Shown: positions 53,314 to 62,671, counted from the first letter of the stretch. The stretch is DNA of 64,000 nt from JAKAXS01 sp965279065 (GCA_965279065.1 OZ257134.1:2108001-2172000), one strand, 5' to 3'. Made by a program: numbers and translations. The notes: generated by a model from the sequence alone, not told the origin.

Positions 53314-54162
53314 CTAGGCCGAGGCTTGACGAAGCCACTGACGCGCCTGCCTGGCCACGGTCGCAGCCAGCCACAGCCCTGCCATCACGCCAAGAAACCC
53401 AATGCCCAGCTTGCAATAGTCTGTTAGCGCCAACTGCAGCGCCTGGAAGGCGCGCTTGCCCACCGACCACGGTGCAGCCTCGAACTTTTCGCGGATCGAC
53501 AGCTTGACGGTGCACAGTTCGTTCTGCGTGTCGAACTCGCCCAGCGACACGCCGAGATCCTGGATCTGCTGCTCGATCTCCGTCAGCCGGTTCTGCACGG
53601 TCACGCGTTCGTCGAGCGAGCCGCCGCTGGCGCGCAGCTCCTCCAGCGCCGTGCGGGCCTTGTCCAACGTTTCCCGCCGCGCGCGCAGCTGCAGATATTC
53701 GTTCGTCTTGTCGTTCTTGACGATGTCGATGGAAACTCCGGTCCCGATCTCGCGCGCCGCTTCGATAAAGGCGTCGAACTTCTCCGGTGGCACGCCGATC
53801 CCGAGCTGCAGCAGCCGGCTCCCCTTCTGTCCGACGGCTCGCTCTTGCTGAACGATTCCACCGTTCGACGCGATGAGATCGAACGTGCGTTTGCGATCGG
53901 CGTCGAACTCCCTGCTGACTTGGACCAGGCTGCCGATCTTCTCGTACTTCTGAGATTCGATTGGCGCCGCCGAGGGCTGCGCGGCCTGCTTGGCGGACGC
54001 GTAATTCTTGCGCGCCATTTCGAACGATCCCGATTGCTGCTGCAGCGCATCGGGCGACCCCAGGGTGCTCCGTCCCGGCCCAACCGTCGCGAACCGCAAC
54101 GCAAAGATCGCCGCGAAGAGGAGCGCGGCAACGGCGGCCGCTCGCAGCCAAGTGAAAATCAT
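53314..54162 (-). CDS. DUF4349 family membrane protein
   Basis: The 282-residue protein has an N-terminal TM/signal (about 5-27), a coiled central region (RLLQLGIGVPPEKFDAFIEAAREIG, TLDKARTALEELR, RVTVQNRLTEIEQQIQDLG), and a C-terminal TM (LGIGFLGVMAGLWLAATVARQ). The ATG at 54162 has GGAGG upstream. DUF4349 has no known activity; members are membrane-anchored proteins of unknown role. It lies between the two-component system and an ABC exporter. Confidence 0.8.
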   Translation of the reverse strand: MIFTWLRAAAVAALLFAAIFALRFATVGPGRSTLGSPDALQQQSGSFEMARKNYASAKQAAQPSAAPIESQKYEKIGSLVQVSREFDADRKRTFDLIASNGGIVQQERAVGQKGSRLLQLGIGVPPEKFDAFIEAAREIGTGVSIDIVKNDKTNEYLQLRARRETLDKARTALEELRASGGSLDERVTVQNRLTEIEQQIQDLGVSLGEFDTQNELCTVKLSIREKFEAAPWSVGKRAFQALQLALTDYCKLGIGFLGVMAGLWLAATVARQARQWLRQASA

Positions 54163-54264
54163 TTCAACCTCCGCACGCTGACTGATCGCCAAGCGTGCGA
54201 AGCAAAGGTGGTGGCAATAGGGAAGACGCTACGAAATTGGCACCTGAAGGGACGGGGTACTCGG

Positions 54265-56061
54265 CTACTCCGCGGCTTCGCGGCCGAACTGCAGCTCGGC
54301 CAAACGGCGGTAGAGACCACCTTTCGCCATCAGTTCCTCGTGCGTCCCCGTCTGAGCGATACGGCCGTCTTCCAGCACGAGAATCCGATCCGCTTCCAGC
54401 ACCGTCGCCAGGCGGTGCGCAATCACCAGCGTCGTCCGATTGCGCATGACGTCGCCAAGTGCCCGTTGCACCAGGGCCTCGTTCTCCGCGTCGAGCGAAC
54501 TGGTCGCTTCGTCGAGCAGCAGGATCGGCGCATCCTTGAGAATGGCTCGCGCGATGGCGATGCGCTGCCGCTGCCCGCCCGAGAGCGTGACACCCCGTTC
54601 CCCAAGCACCGTGCGGTAGCCCTGCGGCAACTGGCGGATAAAACCGTCGGCTTGGGCGGCCGCGGCCGCACGTTCCACCTCGGCTTCGCTGGCATCCACC
54701 CGCCCGTAGCGAATGTTGTCCGCGATCGTGCCCGCAAACAGCGCCACATCCTGCGGCACGACGGCCAAGCGCCCACGCAGCTGATCGAGGTCGCAGGCCG
54801 CCACGTTCACGCCGTCGACCCGCACGGCCCCCGTCTGCGGATCGAAGAAGCGCAGGATAAGATTGAAGATCGTCGTCTTGCCAGATCCCGACGGCCCGAC
54901 CAGCGCCAGCGTCTCGCCGGGCTCCGCCTTGAACGTCAGACCGTCGATCGCCGCGGCGCCGCGCGGCGCATCAGCTGTGGCCGCCTCCGCGTAGCGGAAA
55001 CGCACATTCTCGAATTCGATCTCGCCGCGCGCCGGCTGCGGCAGCGGCAACGGCGCCTCCGGTGTGCGGATATCCGGCACCACCGCCAGCAGCTCGAGCA
55101 GCCGTTCGGATGCGCCGGCAGCCTGGCTCATTTCCCCCCAGACCTCCGACAGTTCGGCGAGCGCACCGGCCGCGAACACGGCATAGAGCACGAACTGGCC
55201 CAGTCGACCTCCCGTGATCTCTCCGCCGATGACGGAAGCCGACGCGTACCAGAGGATGCCGACGATACTCGCAACCGTCAGGAAGATGGCCAGCGTCGTC
55301 AGCCCGGCACGCGCCTTGAGCCGCTCGCGCGCCGCTGCAAATGCATCCTCGACCGAGGCGCGAAACCGTTTCGAAACTTCCGTCTCGAAGCCGAAGGCCT
55401 GCATCGTGCGGACCGCGGAAAGGTTTTCCGCCGCGTACGCCGACGCCGTCGCCAGGCTGTCCTGGGCATCCCGCGACAGTCGGCGCACGTAGCGGCCGTA
55501 AGCCATCAGCGGCAGCACAATGACCGGAATGGCCAGCAGCACCAGCATCGACAGATGCGGCGACGTGACGAACATCATCACCAGCGCGCCGATCAGCATG
55601 ATCGTATTGCGCAGTGCCTGTGACAACGCCGTCCCGGCCGCCGCCTTGATCTGCGTCGTATCCGCTGTGAGACGGCTCATCACCTCGCCAGAGTGCGTCT
55701 TCTCGAAGAACGCCGGGCCAAGTCGCGTCAGGTGCGCGAACACATCGGCGCGCAGGTCTGACACGACCCGCTCGCCCAGCCAGTTGACGAAGTAGAACCG
55801 CGCGCCGCTCGCCACCGCCAGCAGCAGGCCGATGATGATCAGCATCTCGAAATAGTTGTTGATCAGCTTTCCGTCATGCGAGACGAAGCCGACGTCGATC
55901 ATGCGGCGCACGGCCATTGGTATGGCCAGCATCGCCAGGGCCGAAATCACCAGCGCAACCAGCGCCCCCGCAATCATGCCCTTGTGCGCCAGAAGATACG
56001 GCTTGAGGGCTATCAATGGCCGTAGCGAACGCCGTGTCTTGTCGCCGTTGGCGTCCGGCAT
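54265..56061 (-). CDS. ABCB/MsbA-type ABC exporter (fused TMD-NBD)
   Basis: The ORF spans up to 657 residues, and from ATG 56061 the protein is about 598. Six TMs (first AGALVALVISALAMLAI) are followed by an NBD with Walker A LVGPSGSGKTT, signature LSGGQRQRI and Walker B ILLLDEATS, plus the His switch (IAHRL). It is a half-transporter that works as a homodimer exporting lipids or drugs. Upstream in-frame ATGs at 56190 and 56238 would add a Pro/Gln-rich leader with poor codon bias, so 56061 is preferred without certainty. The substrate is unassigned. Confidence 0.9.
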   Translation of the reverse strand: MPDANGDKTRRSLRPLIALKPYLLAHKGMIAGALVALVISALAMLAIPMAVRRMIDVGFVSHDGKLINNYFEMLIIIGLLLAVASGARFYFVNWLGERVVSDLRADVFAHLTRLGPAFFEKTHSGEVMSRLTADTTQIKAAAGTALSQALRNTIMLIGALVMMFVTSPHLSMLVLLAIPVIVLPLMAYGRYVRRLSRDAQDSLATASAYAAENLSAVRTMQAFGFETEVSKRFRASVEDAFAAARERLKARAGLTTLAIFLTVASIVGILWYASASVIGGEITGGRLGQFVLYAVFAAGALAELSEVWGEMSQAAGASERLLELLAVVPDIRTPEAPLPLPQPARGEIEFENVRFRYAEAATADAPRGAAAIDGLTFKAEPGETLALVGPSGSGKTTIFNLILRFFDPQTGAVRVDGVNVAACDLDQLRGRLAVVPQDVALFAGTIADNIRYGRVDASEAEVERAAAAAQADGFIRQLPQGYRTVLGERGVTLSGGQRQRIAIARAILKDAPILLLDEATSSLDAENEALVQRALGDVMRNRTTLVIAHRLATVLEADRILVLEDGRIAQTGTHEELMAKGGLYRRLAELQFGREAAE

Positions 56062-56423
56062 GGCCTTGGTGGGCTCTTGCGCCGGGTGCTGAACAGGTTC
56101 CAATATCAAACTCGCGAAGTCAGGTATTTCAGGGACTTGAGCAGGGACTTGCGCCGGTTTCTGGGCAAGGCGTTGCAGTACTCGGACCATGCCTGAGCGT
56201 GGCCCCCGCCACAAGCCATTAGCCGTGCGCGGCATCATCGCAGACCTAATTGGCCCGCCGGGACCCGGCCCTTGTCAATTGGCCCCGATTTCCCTATAGA
56301 GGCGCCTTGCCGAATTCTCTGGCCCCTAAGTGCCGGGTGAGCGCCAGGCTTCCGTTGTCTGGAATACCGCGCATCTCGCCGGGCGGGCCTTTTCACAGCT
56401 TCAAGCCATCAGAGACCGCCGCC

Positions 56424-56648
56424 ATGAAGAAAGATTCCGATCTGCATCCCAACTACCACCAAATCAAGGTCGTCATGACCGACGGGACGGAGTTCGTCAC
56501 TTACTCCACGTACGGAAACGAGGGCGACAGCCTCAAGCTCGACATCGATCCGACGTCTCACCCCGCCTGGACCGGCGGCGACCAGCGCCTGCTTGACCGC
56601 GGCGGCCGAGTTGCCCGCTTCAAGAAGAAGTTCGAAGGCATCTTCTGA
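56424..56648 (+). CDS. rpmE: 50S ribosomal protein L31
   Basis: The 74-residue protein carries the L31 motifs LHPNYHQIKVVMTDG, SLKLDIDPTSHPAWTG and RVARFKKKFEGIF. It lacks the four-cysteine zinc motif, so it is the cysteine-free L31 form of alphaproteobacteria. ATG 56424; a terminator follows. It is divergent from the ABC exporter. Confidence 0.97.
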   Translation: MKKDSDLHPNYHQIKVVMTDGTEFVTYSTYGNEGDSLKLDIDPTSHPAWTGGDQRLLDRGGRVARFKKKFEGIF

Positions 56649-56674
56649 GCGTCCCAGCCGGACGCTGAACGATC

Positions 56675-56707
56675 AAAGGCGGATCAGGTTGGCCTGATCC
56701 GCCTTTT
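56675..56707 (+). terminator. Rho-independent terminator of rpmE
   Basis: A long stem AAAGGCGGATCAGG / CCTGATCCGCCTTT with a TTGG loop is followed by TTCTC, 26 bases after the rpmE stop. It also lies close to the end of the convergent rcdA gene and may serve both strands (on the minus strand the stem end is also followed by TTT). Confidence 0.88.
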
Positions 56708-56730
56708 CTCTGTGTCGCATCGAACCGAAC

Positions 56731-57273
56731 TCAGCTGGCGGCTTTAACCGCGAAGGCTGCGGCAAGCGCATTCATCTGCGCGCCAACGGGGTTCGGGATC
56801 AGCGCCGGAACATCCGTAACCCCAGGCTCCAGTGTCATGGCACGGTCCAGCTGCACGATGCGATCGTGCAGCGCGAAGCTATCCTCGATCAGCGCCCGCA
56901 ATCCGGTCGGCAGGTCGTCGAAACCCTTGGTATGCTGCGGCCTTCCGAGGCTCTGCAGCTTTACGCGCTGCCGCTTCTTGGACGCCTCGTCGTCGGAGAT
57001 CTCGCCCTCCTTGAGGGCCCGGCGGATCAACAGCCATGAGGCCAGATCCAGGAGCCGCGTCGTCAGCCGCATGCTCTCCGTGGCATAGAGCACGGTTGTA
57101 CTGGCCGGCAAACCTTTGCTTTCACGGCGCCCCTCGCCATCCAGGTAGGATGCGGTGCGCTCTACCAGCGCCATGCCGTATTTGAAGACTTTGTCGAAGC
57201 CGTCCGAGGCCTGAAAACGCTCTCCGAAGGAGACCGTGACACCCCCGTGCCCGGCAGCACTCAACTCACTCAT
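56731..57273 (-). CDS. RcdA-like protein (DUF1465), regulator of CtrA degradation family
   Basis: The 180-residue all-helical protein matches the Caulobacter RcdA pattern: DKVFKYGMALVERTASYLDGEGRRESKGL, YATESMRLTTRLLDLASWLLIRRAL, ALIEDSFALHDRIVQLDRAM. RcdA is a ClpXP adaptor that delivers the cell-cycle master regulator CtrA for proteolysis. ATG 57273 is chosen with GAG upstream; the ORF starts at 57354. It lies near DUF1192, a common neighbourhood in alphaproteobacteria. Confidence 0.88.
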   Translation of the reverse strand: MSELSAAGHGGVTVSFGERFQASDGFDKVFKYGMALVERTASYLDGEGRRESKGLPASTTVLYATESMRLTTRLLDLASWLLIRRALKEGEISDDEASKKRQRVKLQSLGRPQHTKGFDDLPTGLRALIEDSFALHDRIVQLDRAMTLEPGVTDVPALIPNPVGAQMNALAAAFAVKAAS

Positions 57274-57563
57274 ATTCTCACTCGTTACAATGTTCGACAC
57301 GGGACGCAACCCTTCATCAACATTACCACGGCCTCGGTGTCCGAGGCCAGACAATCGATGCCTGCTTCAAAACGGAACGGAATGACCCCGTTGGCAGGCG
57401 TGTGCCCAAGACCATGCAAGAGCTGTGCAGATTAACGAATGCACGGGTCTGCACTGTCCCACTCTGCACCTGCCCGCAGAGCCCCAATACTGTCGATATC
57501 AGCACTCACCCATCTAAAGCGCGGAATTTCGTTAGATCTTTGGTCACCATGTGGCGGTCCACA

Positions 57564-57749
57564 TCAACTCTTGAACAATGCCGATGCCGCCGCCTCGTGT
57601 GCGCGCTTCCGGGCGAGTTCGCCGTTAACACGTTCGATCTCGGCCTTCAGGGCCTCGATGCGCGCCTCCAGCTCCCCGACCGAAAGCGTCTCCAGCGTCT
57701 CTCCGATGACGAGCCCTACTGCCTTTGGCCTTACCTCGTCCCAGTCCAT
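57564..57749 (-). CDS. DUF1192 family small protein
   Basis: The 61-residue protein has the DUF1192 layout: an N-terminal MDWDEVRPK-like segment, then a short coiled coil LSVGELEARIEALKAEIERVNGELARKRAHEAAASALFK. GGGAGG lies upstream of the ATG. The family is restricted to alphaproteobacteria and has no known activity. Confidence 0.88.
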   Translation of the reverse strand: MDWDEVRPKAVGLVIGETLETLSVGELEARIEALKAEIERVNGELARKRAHEAAASALFKS

Positions 57750-57891
57750 ACCGGCCTCCCAAGGTTTCCGTTTCGCTGTACGCCACAGTCTGCCGCGGTT
57801 GCGCCTCAGCGCCTAGTCGGGCATGAGAAACGCTCTTTGCGCCCATCGAAGGACATCCGCCTTGGCCACGCCGTCCACGCTTCCATCGACC

Positions 57892-58872
57892 ATGACAGCC
57901 GTACTGATCAAGGGCAAAGGTGGCCCCGACGTTCTGCAGGTCGAAACGATTGCCGTGCCCGCGCCTGAAGCAGGCCAGGTGCTGATCAAGGTCGCAGCCG
58001 CGGGTGTTAATCGCCCCGATGTCCTGCAGCGCCAGGGCGCCTATCCCGCCCCGAAAGGTCATTCCGAAATCCCCGGCCTGGAAGTCGCCGGCGAGATCGC
58101 AGCACTCGGCGACGAAGCCGCGCCGTTCAAAGTCGGCGCTGCCGTGATGGCCCTCGTCAACGGCGGCGGCTATGCGGAGTACTGTCTCGCCGAAGCCGGC
58201 TCCTGCCTTCACGTCCCATCTAATCTCACCCTCACAGAAGCCGCGGCCATTCCGGAGACCGCATTCACCGTTTGGCACAACGTGTTCGAGCGCGGCGGCT
58301 TGAAAAGCGGTGAGTGGTTCCTCGTGCACGGCGGCTCCAGCGGCATCGGCGTCATGGCCATTCAGCTCGCCAAGGCATTCGGCGCCCACGTCATCGCCAC
58401 CGCCGGCTCGCAGGAGAAGTGCCAGGCCGCCATCCGCCTCGGGGCCGACCGCGCGGTCGACTACAAAACCGAAGACTTCGTCGACGTCGTCAAGCGCCTG
58501 ACAGATGGGCGCGGCGTCGACGTCATCCTCGATATGGTCGGCGGCGACTACATCGAGCGCAACATCAAGTGCTGCGCCGACGACGCCCGCATCGTCAACA
58601 TCGGCTATCAGAAGGGCTCCAAGGTCACTCTCGACCTGATGCGGGTCATGCTGAAGCGCTTGACGCTGACCGGCTCCACGCTGCGCATCCGTTCGGCCGA
58701 CGTCAAAGCCGCCATTGCCACGGCGGTAGCCGCCAACGTGCTGCCGCTCTTTGCCGACAGCACGGTCACCACCGTGATCGACCGCACGTTCCCGCTGGCG
58801 GAAGCGGCTGCCGCTCACGCCCGAATGGAAACCAGCGAACACATCGGCAAGATCGTATTGATTGTTGGATAG
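57892..58872 (+). CDS. NAD(P)H-quinone oxidoreductase, PIG3/zinc-free MDR family
   Basis: The protein is 326 residues from ATG 57892. It has the quinone-oxidoreductase pattern AAGVNRPDVLQRQGAYPAP, PGLEVAGEI, AAAIPETAFTVWHNVFERGGLKSGEWFLVHGGSSGIGVMAIQLAKAFGAHVIAT and a C-terminal FPLAEAAAAHARMETSEHIGKIVL. There are no catalytic or structural zinc cysteines. It reduces quinones or related electrophiles with NADPH. A TTG at 57862 with GAAGGA upstream is an alternative start. It is divergent from DUF1192. Confidence 0.9.
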   Translation: MTAVLIKGKGGPDVLQVETIAVPAPEAGQVLIKVAAAGVNRPDVLQRQGAYPAPKGHSEIPGLEVAGEIAALGDEAAPFKVGAAVMALVNGGGYAEYCLAEAGSCLHVPSNLTLTEAAAIPETAFTVWHNVFERGGLKSGEWFLVHGGSSGIGVMAIQLAKAFGAHVIATAGSQEKCQAAIRLGADRAVDYKTEDFVDVVKRLTDGRGVDVILDMVGGDYIERNIKCCADDARIVNIGYQKGSKVTLDLMRVMLKRLTLTGSTLRIRSADVKAAIATAVAANVLPLFADSTVTTVIDRTFPLAEAAAAHARMETSEHIGKIVLIVG

Positions 58873-58916
58873 CGTGATCGACATATGCTTGGGTCAGGCA
58901 AGAGGGCTTGACCCAC

Positions 58917-59792
58917 CTACCAGTTCAACTCACGCATCGCCGCGATAGGTTGAATGTTGGGATCAGCGAACATGACCGCTAGCGTAGAGCCGTCGAGTGC
59001 CCCCCCGGCCGGCATGCTGACGCCGCTGGCGATATAGACCGACGCGATACCGGCACGCGCCGCACCGAGGATATCCGTCCGTACGCCATCGCCGATGGCC
59101 AGCACCGTTGCCTTGTCGATCGCCTCACCCCGATGCGCGGCCACCCACTGCAACGCCATATCGTAGATCGGACCATACGGCTTGCCCGCGTAGGTAACAG
59201 GCCCGCCCAACTCCTGATACGCCGCAGCAATCGCGCCGGCGCAGTACACGAGTTTGCCGCCGCGCTCCACCGTGAGATCCGGATTGGCGCAGATCATCGG
59301 GCAACCGTGCGCGAGAAAGCGCGTCAGCAGGGGCATGTAGTCGGCTGGTGTTTCCGTCTCATCATCAAACAGCCCTGTACACACGACCTGCCGCGCTGTC
59401 ACCTCATCGCCGAAGACGACGTCCAACCCCTCATAGATCGGCAAGTCACGTTCCGGACCCAAATGAAAGAGCGGCGCGCGCGCCGTTTCCGAGAGCAACG
59501 CCCGTGTCGCATCGCCCGAAGAGATGATGCCATCCCACGCCGAACGCCTGACCCCGATCTTGTCGAGCTGCGCGGCGACCGACGCGGCCGGACGTGGTGC
59601 ATTCGACAGCAGCACGACCGTGCCGCCCCGCGCCCGAAACGCCTCACACGTCGCAACCGCGGCCTCGAAAGGCGCCACACCGTTGTGGATCACGCCCCAG
59701 ATGTCCACGAGCCACGCCGTCGTGCCTCCACAGAACCCGGCAATGCTGTCAATAACGGGGATTGGCGCGGTCGTCCGCAGCGGCTCATTCAT
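58917..59792 (-). CDS. HAD-superfamily class IIA phosphatase-like protein
   Basis: The 291-residue protein starts with the family-IIA motif I WLVDIWGVIHNG, has motif II VVLLSNAPRP, the large cap domain, and motif IV LAIGDGVRTDILGAARAGIASVYI. This is the TIGR01459-type HAD family found in alphaproteobacteria. The substrate is not known; related HADs dephosphorylate nucleotides or glycolate phosphate. It follows the quinone oxidoreductase convergently. Confidence 0.85.
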   Translation of the reverse strand: MNEPLRTTAPIPVIDSIAGFCGGTTAWLVDIWGVIHNGVAPFEAAVATCEAFRARGGTVVLLSNAPRPAASVAAQLDKIGVRRSAWDGIISSGDATRALLSETARAPLFHLGPERDLPIYEGLDVVFGDEVTARQVVCTGLFDDETETPADYMPLLTRFLAHGCPMICANPDLTVERGGKLVYCAGAIAAAYQELGGPVTYAGKPYGPIYDMALQWVAAHRGEAIDKATVLAIGDGVRTDILGAARAGIASVYIASGVSMPAGGALDGSTLAVMFADPNIQPIAAMRELNW

Positions 59793-59830
59793 GCCGCGTT
59801 GCTAGACCATGACCGCCGCGAACGGAAGCA

Positions 59831-61417
59831 TTAAGCCGCCGCGTGGCTCGACTTCGTCGCGCCGAGTTTCACCGCTCGCCGCCCGCCGAAGACCTTGCCT
59901 TGGCCCAGTTGCACGCCGAATTGGCCGAGACGCTGCAACTGCTGTTCGCTATCGATTTGATCGACGATCAGCGACATGCCGGCGCCCGTGATGTAGCGAA
60001 CCAGTTCCGAACCTCCCACCGGGCGTCCGCCGAACCGCAGTCCCGAGAGGAACTGGCCACTTTCGACCCGCGCAAACGCGAAGCCGGCCGTCACCAGCTG
60101 CTTCAAGTCCACATCCAGGTGCCCGAGCCGATCGATCCCGAACACGACGTGCATCTGCCGCAGTTCAGCGATCGCCGCCCATTCCGAGGAAGTGAAGGCG
60201 CGGACCGTCGCCTGCTGGAAGCCGATGACCAGTTGCGTCCCGATGTTGCCACGCTCCTGCAGCGCGGCACGGGCATCCGACAGGAAACTGGGGTTGGTCA
60301 GACTCTCCCCGCTGTAGGACGAGAAGATGCGCCCCTTCTTGCCCTTTTCCTGCAGCCGCTGCGCGATGCTGACGCTGCGGTTGAGGCGCGCGCTGTCGAA
60401 CAACGGCAGCAGACCCGTGCCGTGCAGGCCGGCGAAGCCATCGTTCTGCACCAGCCGCTCGCCCGCCGTGCCCTGCACGTTGACCGACACTTCGTAGTGG
60501 CTCGTGCGCTGGTCCACGAGGCTCAGAATCGGTTCCAGCTCGACCTCGACCCGGCCGGCCACCAGCGAATCCGCCACCGCAGCCACGTGGGCCTGCTGCG
60601 GGCTGAGTGGCGGCGGCGCCGCCCGTACCGGTGCCTGCGGCGAATGCCCCGCCGGAGATCGCATCGGCGCAAGCGGCGGTGGTGTGGCGGTAGCCTTCAT
60701 GCCGTCCGCAGCCTGCCGGAGTGCCCCCACCGACGCGTCGAGCGCCACGTCGGCCGGCAGCCGCGGCAAACGACGAACCGGCGCAACGTCATCCGCCGCT
60801 TCGTCGGCGGCGTTGATCTCGTTCGCCAGCTTCTTTACCAGCGCCTGGATGCGCTCGACATCCGACTCGAGCGAATTGCCAGAATCCATCCCGGGATCCT
60901 GCAGACGCGGCCCTCCGGACAATTCCGGGACCGGAGCCGGCTGGAACCCCCGCGGTGCTCCAGGCCGCATCGGCCCGGTAGCAGCCGGGGGTGCATGCGA
61001 TTGCCCCCCGGCATCGCCCAACGGCGGCAGCGATACCTGCGCGACCTTGGCCCGCGGCCGCATCGACGGTGGAACTTCCAACTGCGAGAGGGCACGCTCG
61101 CCCGGCATGGGCGGCGGAACGTGCGTGGACAGTCGGTCGTGGAGGTCGCCGAACGACTCGAAGTCCGGGGCCCGTTTGCGGCGAACCGGGCGCCGCTGGC
61201 GCCGCATCATCGCGTGCACTGCAAGCAGGCCGGCATACAGCACCGTGCTGATGGCCACGGCGACATTTAGGTCGACGCCAAATTGGAGATTTAGGGCCGT
61301 AGCCAGGGCGAGCACAACGATACCCATGGCGAGAACCACGAATACGTCGCCCGTCCGCCGGCCCCTTCCGGGACTGGCATCACCACGTTGCCTCGACGGG
61401 ACTGCTTTGCGCTTCAT
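59831..61417 (-). CDS. Membrane-anchored protein with degenerate EAL domain
   Basis: The protein is 528 residues from ATG 61417. Two hydrophobic helices at about 24-70 form an anchor. A Pro/Ala-rich, disordered linker (about 85-290) follows, then an EAL-like domain (about 300-525): VEVELEPILSLVDQRTSHYEVSVNVQG, FGIDRLGHLDVDLKQLVTAGFAFARVESGQF, then SLIVDQIDSEQQLQRLGQFGVQLGQGKVFGG. The EAL active-site triad and metal ligands are absent (LEPILSL replaces EALxR). It is therefore probably a c-di-GMP receptor or scaffold, not a phosphodiesterase. No GGDEF partner is adjacent. Confidence 0.82.
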   Translation of the reverse strand: MKRKAVPSRQRGDASPGRGRRTGDVFVVLAMGIVVLALATALNLQFGVDLNVAVAISTVLYAGLLAVHAMMRRQRRPVRRKRAPDFESFGDLHDRLSTHVPPPMPGERALSQLEVPPSMRPRAKVAQVSLPPLGDAGGQSHAPPAATGPMRPGAPRGFQPAPVPELSGGPRLQDPGMDSGNSLESDVERIQALVKKLANEINAADEAADDVAPVRRLPRLPADVALDASVGALRQAADGMKATATPPPLAPMRSPAGHSPQAPVRAAPPPLSPQQAHVAAVADSLVAGRVEVELEPILSLVDQRTSHYEVSVNVQGTAGERLVQNDGFAGLHGTGLLPLFDSARLNRSVSIAQRLQEKGKKGRIFSSYSGESLTNPSFLSDARAALQERGNIGTQLVIGFQQATVRAFTSSEWAAIAELRQMHVVFGIDRLGHLDVDLKQLVTAGFAFARVESGQFLSGLRFGGRPVGGSELVRYITGAGMSLIVDQIDSEQQLQRLGQFGVQLGQGKVFGGRRAVKLGATKSSHAAA

Positions 61418-61857
61418 GATTCCGCCACCTACTCGATTCGCTTGTGCGACCAAGGATTTCGATCTGGAAGCCTAAACGCAATTGCAGCCCGGCCACTTTC
61501 ACCACCTTTCAACATACGGATCATCAAAAGTCGCCGGTCACGGCCAGGCGGCACGCCAGGGGCAAGCAAGCCGAAGTCGGGCAGGCACACAAATCCCCTG
61601 GCCTATCCCCAAAATTAAAATTACCGGGGACAAGTACACCCGTGGCGAAGTCGCAACATGCGCGAAATGTTTTGTCTTCCGGGGATTCCGCGCGGAATCC
61701 ATTGTCCACAGGTGCAAAGGGGCCGCAATCGCGTCACGGCGCCGTCCTTGGCCGACCCGAATCGAGGTGTTGTTTAGTTCTCATTAGGCGAATCGCCGTG
61801 GTATCGTCAGGCCGGGCGGGAACCTTGTTAGTCTGGTGTTTGAGGAGAGCAGCCCAC
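61418..61857. other. Long divergent intergenic region with a palindrome
   Basis: These 440 bases hold no convincing gene; the plus-strand frame from 61444 reads as non-coding leader. A perfect 18-bp palindrome GGATTCCGCGCGGAATCC lies at 61683-61700, and an AT-rich patch ATTAAAATTA near 61613-61622 could be part of a promoter. The ribosome site GAGGAG precedes 61858. Confidence 0.55.
61683..61700. promoter_or_regulatory. Perfect 18-bp palindrome, candidate operator
   Basis: GGATTCCGCGCGGAATCC is a perfect inverted repeat without a loop, typical of a dimeric regulator site. It lies about 160 bases upstream of the SDR-like gene and about 270 bases upstream of the EAL-like gene. The binding protein is unknown. 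Confidence 0.4.
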
Positions 61858-62592
61858 ATGTTGATGAGCGTCATTGAGCCGGAACTTGCGTCATCGGTTT
61901 ACGGCGAGCTGGCCGGCGCGCGCGTGCTCATCACCGGCCTGACCGCCACCGGCGGCGTCGACGTTGCCCGCGCTTTCGCAGAGCACAAAGCCCGCTTGAT
62001 CATCCAGACGCCCGACCTATCACCCGAACTCGTCGAGTTGACGGCGCATCTTGGCGAGCACGCCTGCGAAGTACGCCTCTTTGACGAACCAATCGAGGAC
62101 CAGGAAACAGCAATCCGGCTGGCGCAGAAGTCCGCGACGGCCTTCGGGGGCTTCGACGTCGTCATCAACTTCGTCACCGCCCAGGAGCTTCCGCTATCCG
62201 GCGACTACGACGATCTGGCCGACTTTGTCTCGCGCACTCTGTTGCCGGCGACCCTGGTCACACGAGTTGCCGCCAACCGCATGCGCCTAATGCACACCGA
62301 AGGTTCCGTGCTCAACGTTGTCAGCATGGCCCCGCCGGCCAGCAAACGCGAAGCGGGTGTCGCCACCCTGGTGCGCGCCACCCTGGCCGACTTGACTCGC
62401 CGCGAAGCCCAGGCCTGGGCCGACGCCGGCATCCGCGTCAACGCCATTGGCCCGCGCAGTGCCGACGGCATGGGTCACTGCCTCGCCTCTGAACCCGAGA
62501 TTGCTGCGCTGGCGCTCTATCTGGCCAGCCGCAAGGGCCGCCAGCTTTCCGGCCAGGTGTTCGATGCGGAGAACGCGTCGCTGCACTGCTGA
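61858..62592 (+). CDS. SDR-like protein with missing catalytic residues
   Basis: The 244-residue protein has a Rossmann SDR layout: ARVLITGLTATGGVDVARAFA (degenerate TGxxxGxG), VVINFVTAQE (NNAG-like), NVVSMAPPASKREAGVATLVRATLADLT and GIRVNAIGPRSADGM, plus the FDAENASLHC C-terminus. The catalytic Tyr-x-x-x-Lys is replaced in SKREAG, so reductase activity is doubtful; it may be a binding or regulatory protein. ATG 61858 with GAGGAG upstream is chosen; ATG 61864 is an alternative. A bidirectional terminator follows. Confidence 0.78.
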   Translation: MLMSVIEPELASSVYGELAGARVLITGLTATGGVDVARAFAEHKARLIIQTPDLSPELVELTAHLGEHACEVRLFDEPIEDQETAIRLAQKSATAFGGFDVVINFVTAQELPLSGDYDDLADFVSRTLLPATLVTRVAANRMRLMHTEGSVLNVVSMAPPASKREAGVATLVRATLADLTRREAQAWADAGIRVNAIGPRSADGMGHCLASEPEIAALALYLASRKGRQLSGQVFDAENASLHC

Positions 62593-62625
62593 TCGTTTCC
62601 AGATTTTAACTTCGCCACTAGCCTG

Positions 62626-62658
62626 ATGGCCGGACGTCTCGAAGCGTCCGGCCATTTT
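62626..62658 (+). terminator. Rho-independent terminator after the SDR-like gene
   Basis: An 11-bp stem ATGGCCGGACG / CGTCCGGCCAT with an eight-base loop is followed by TTTAC. It lies 33 bases after the stop and before the convergent RND gene. Confidence 0.85.
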
Positions 62659-62671
62659 ACTTTGGCTTATC

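Noticed and set aside
53845..55623. 592-residue plus-strand frame
   Set aside because: It is antisense to the DUF4349 and ABC exporter genes, is Arg/His-rich and has no motif; a shadow.
57625..58884. 419-residue minus-strand frame
   Set aside because: It is antisense to a clear quinone oxidoreductase and DUF1192 region and lacks family motifs; a high-GC shadow.
59843..61270. 475-residue plus-strand frame
   Set aside because: It is antisense to the EAL-like gene, with composition typical of shadow frames.
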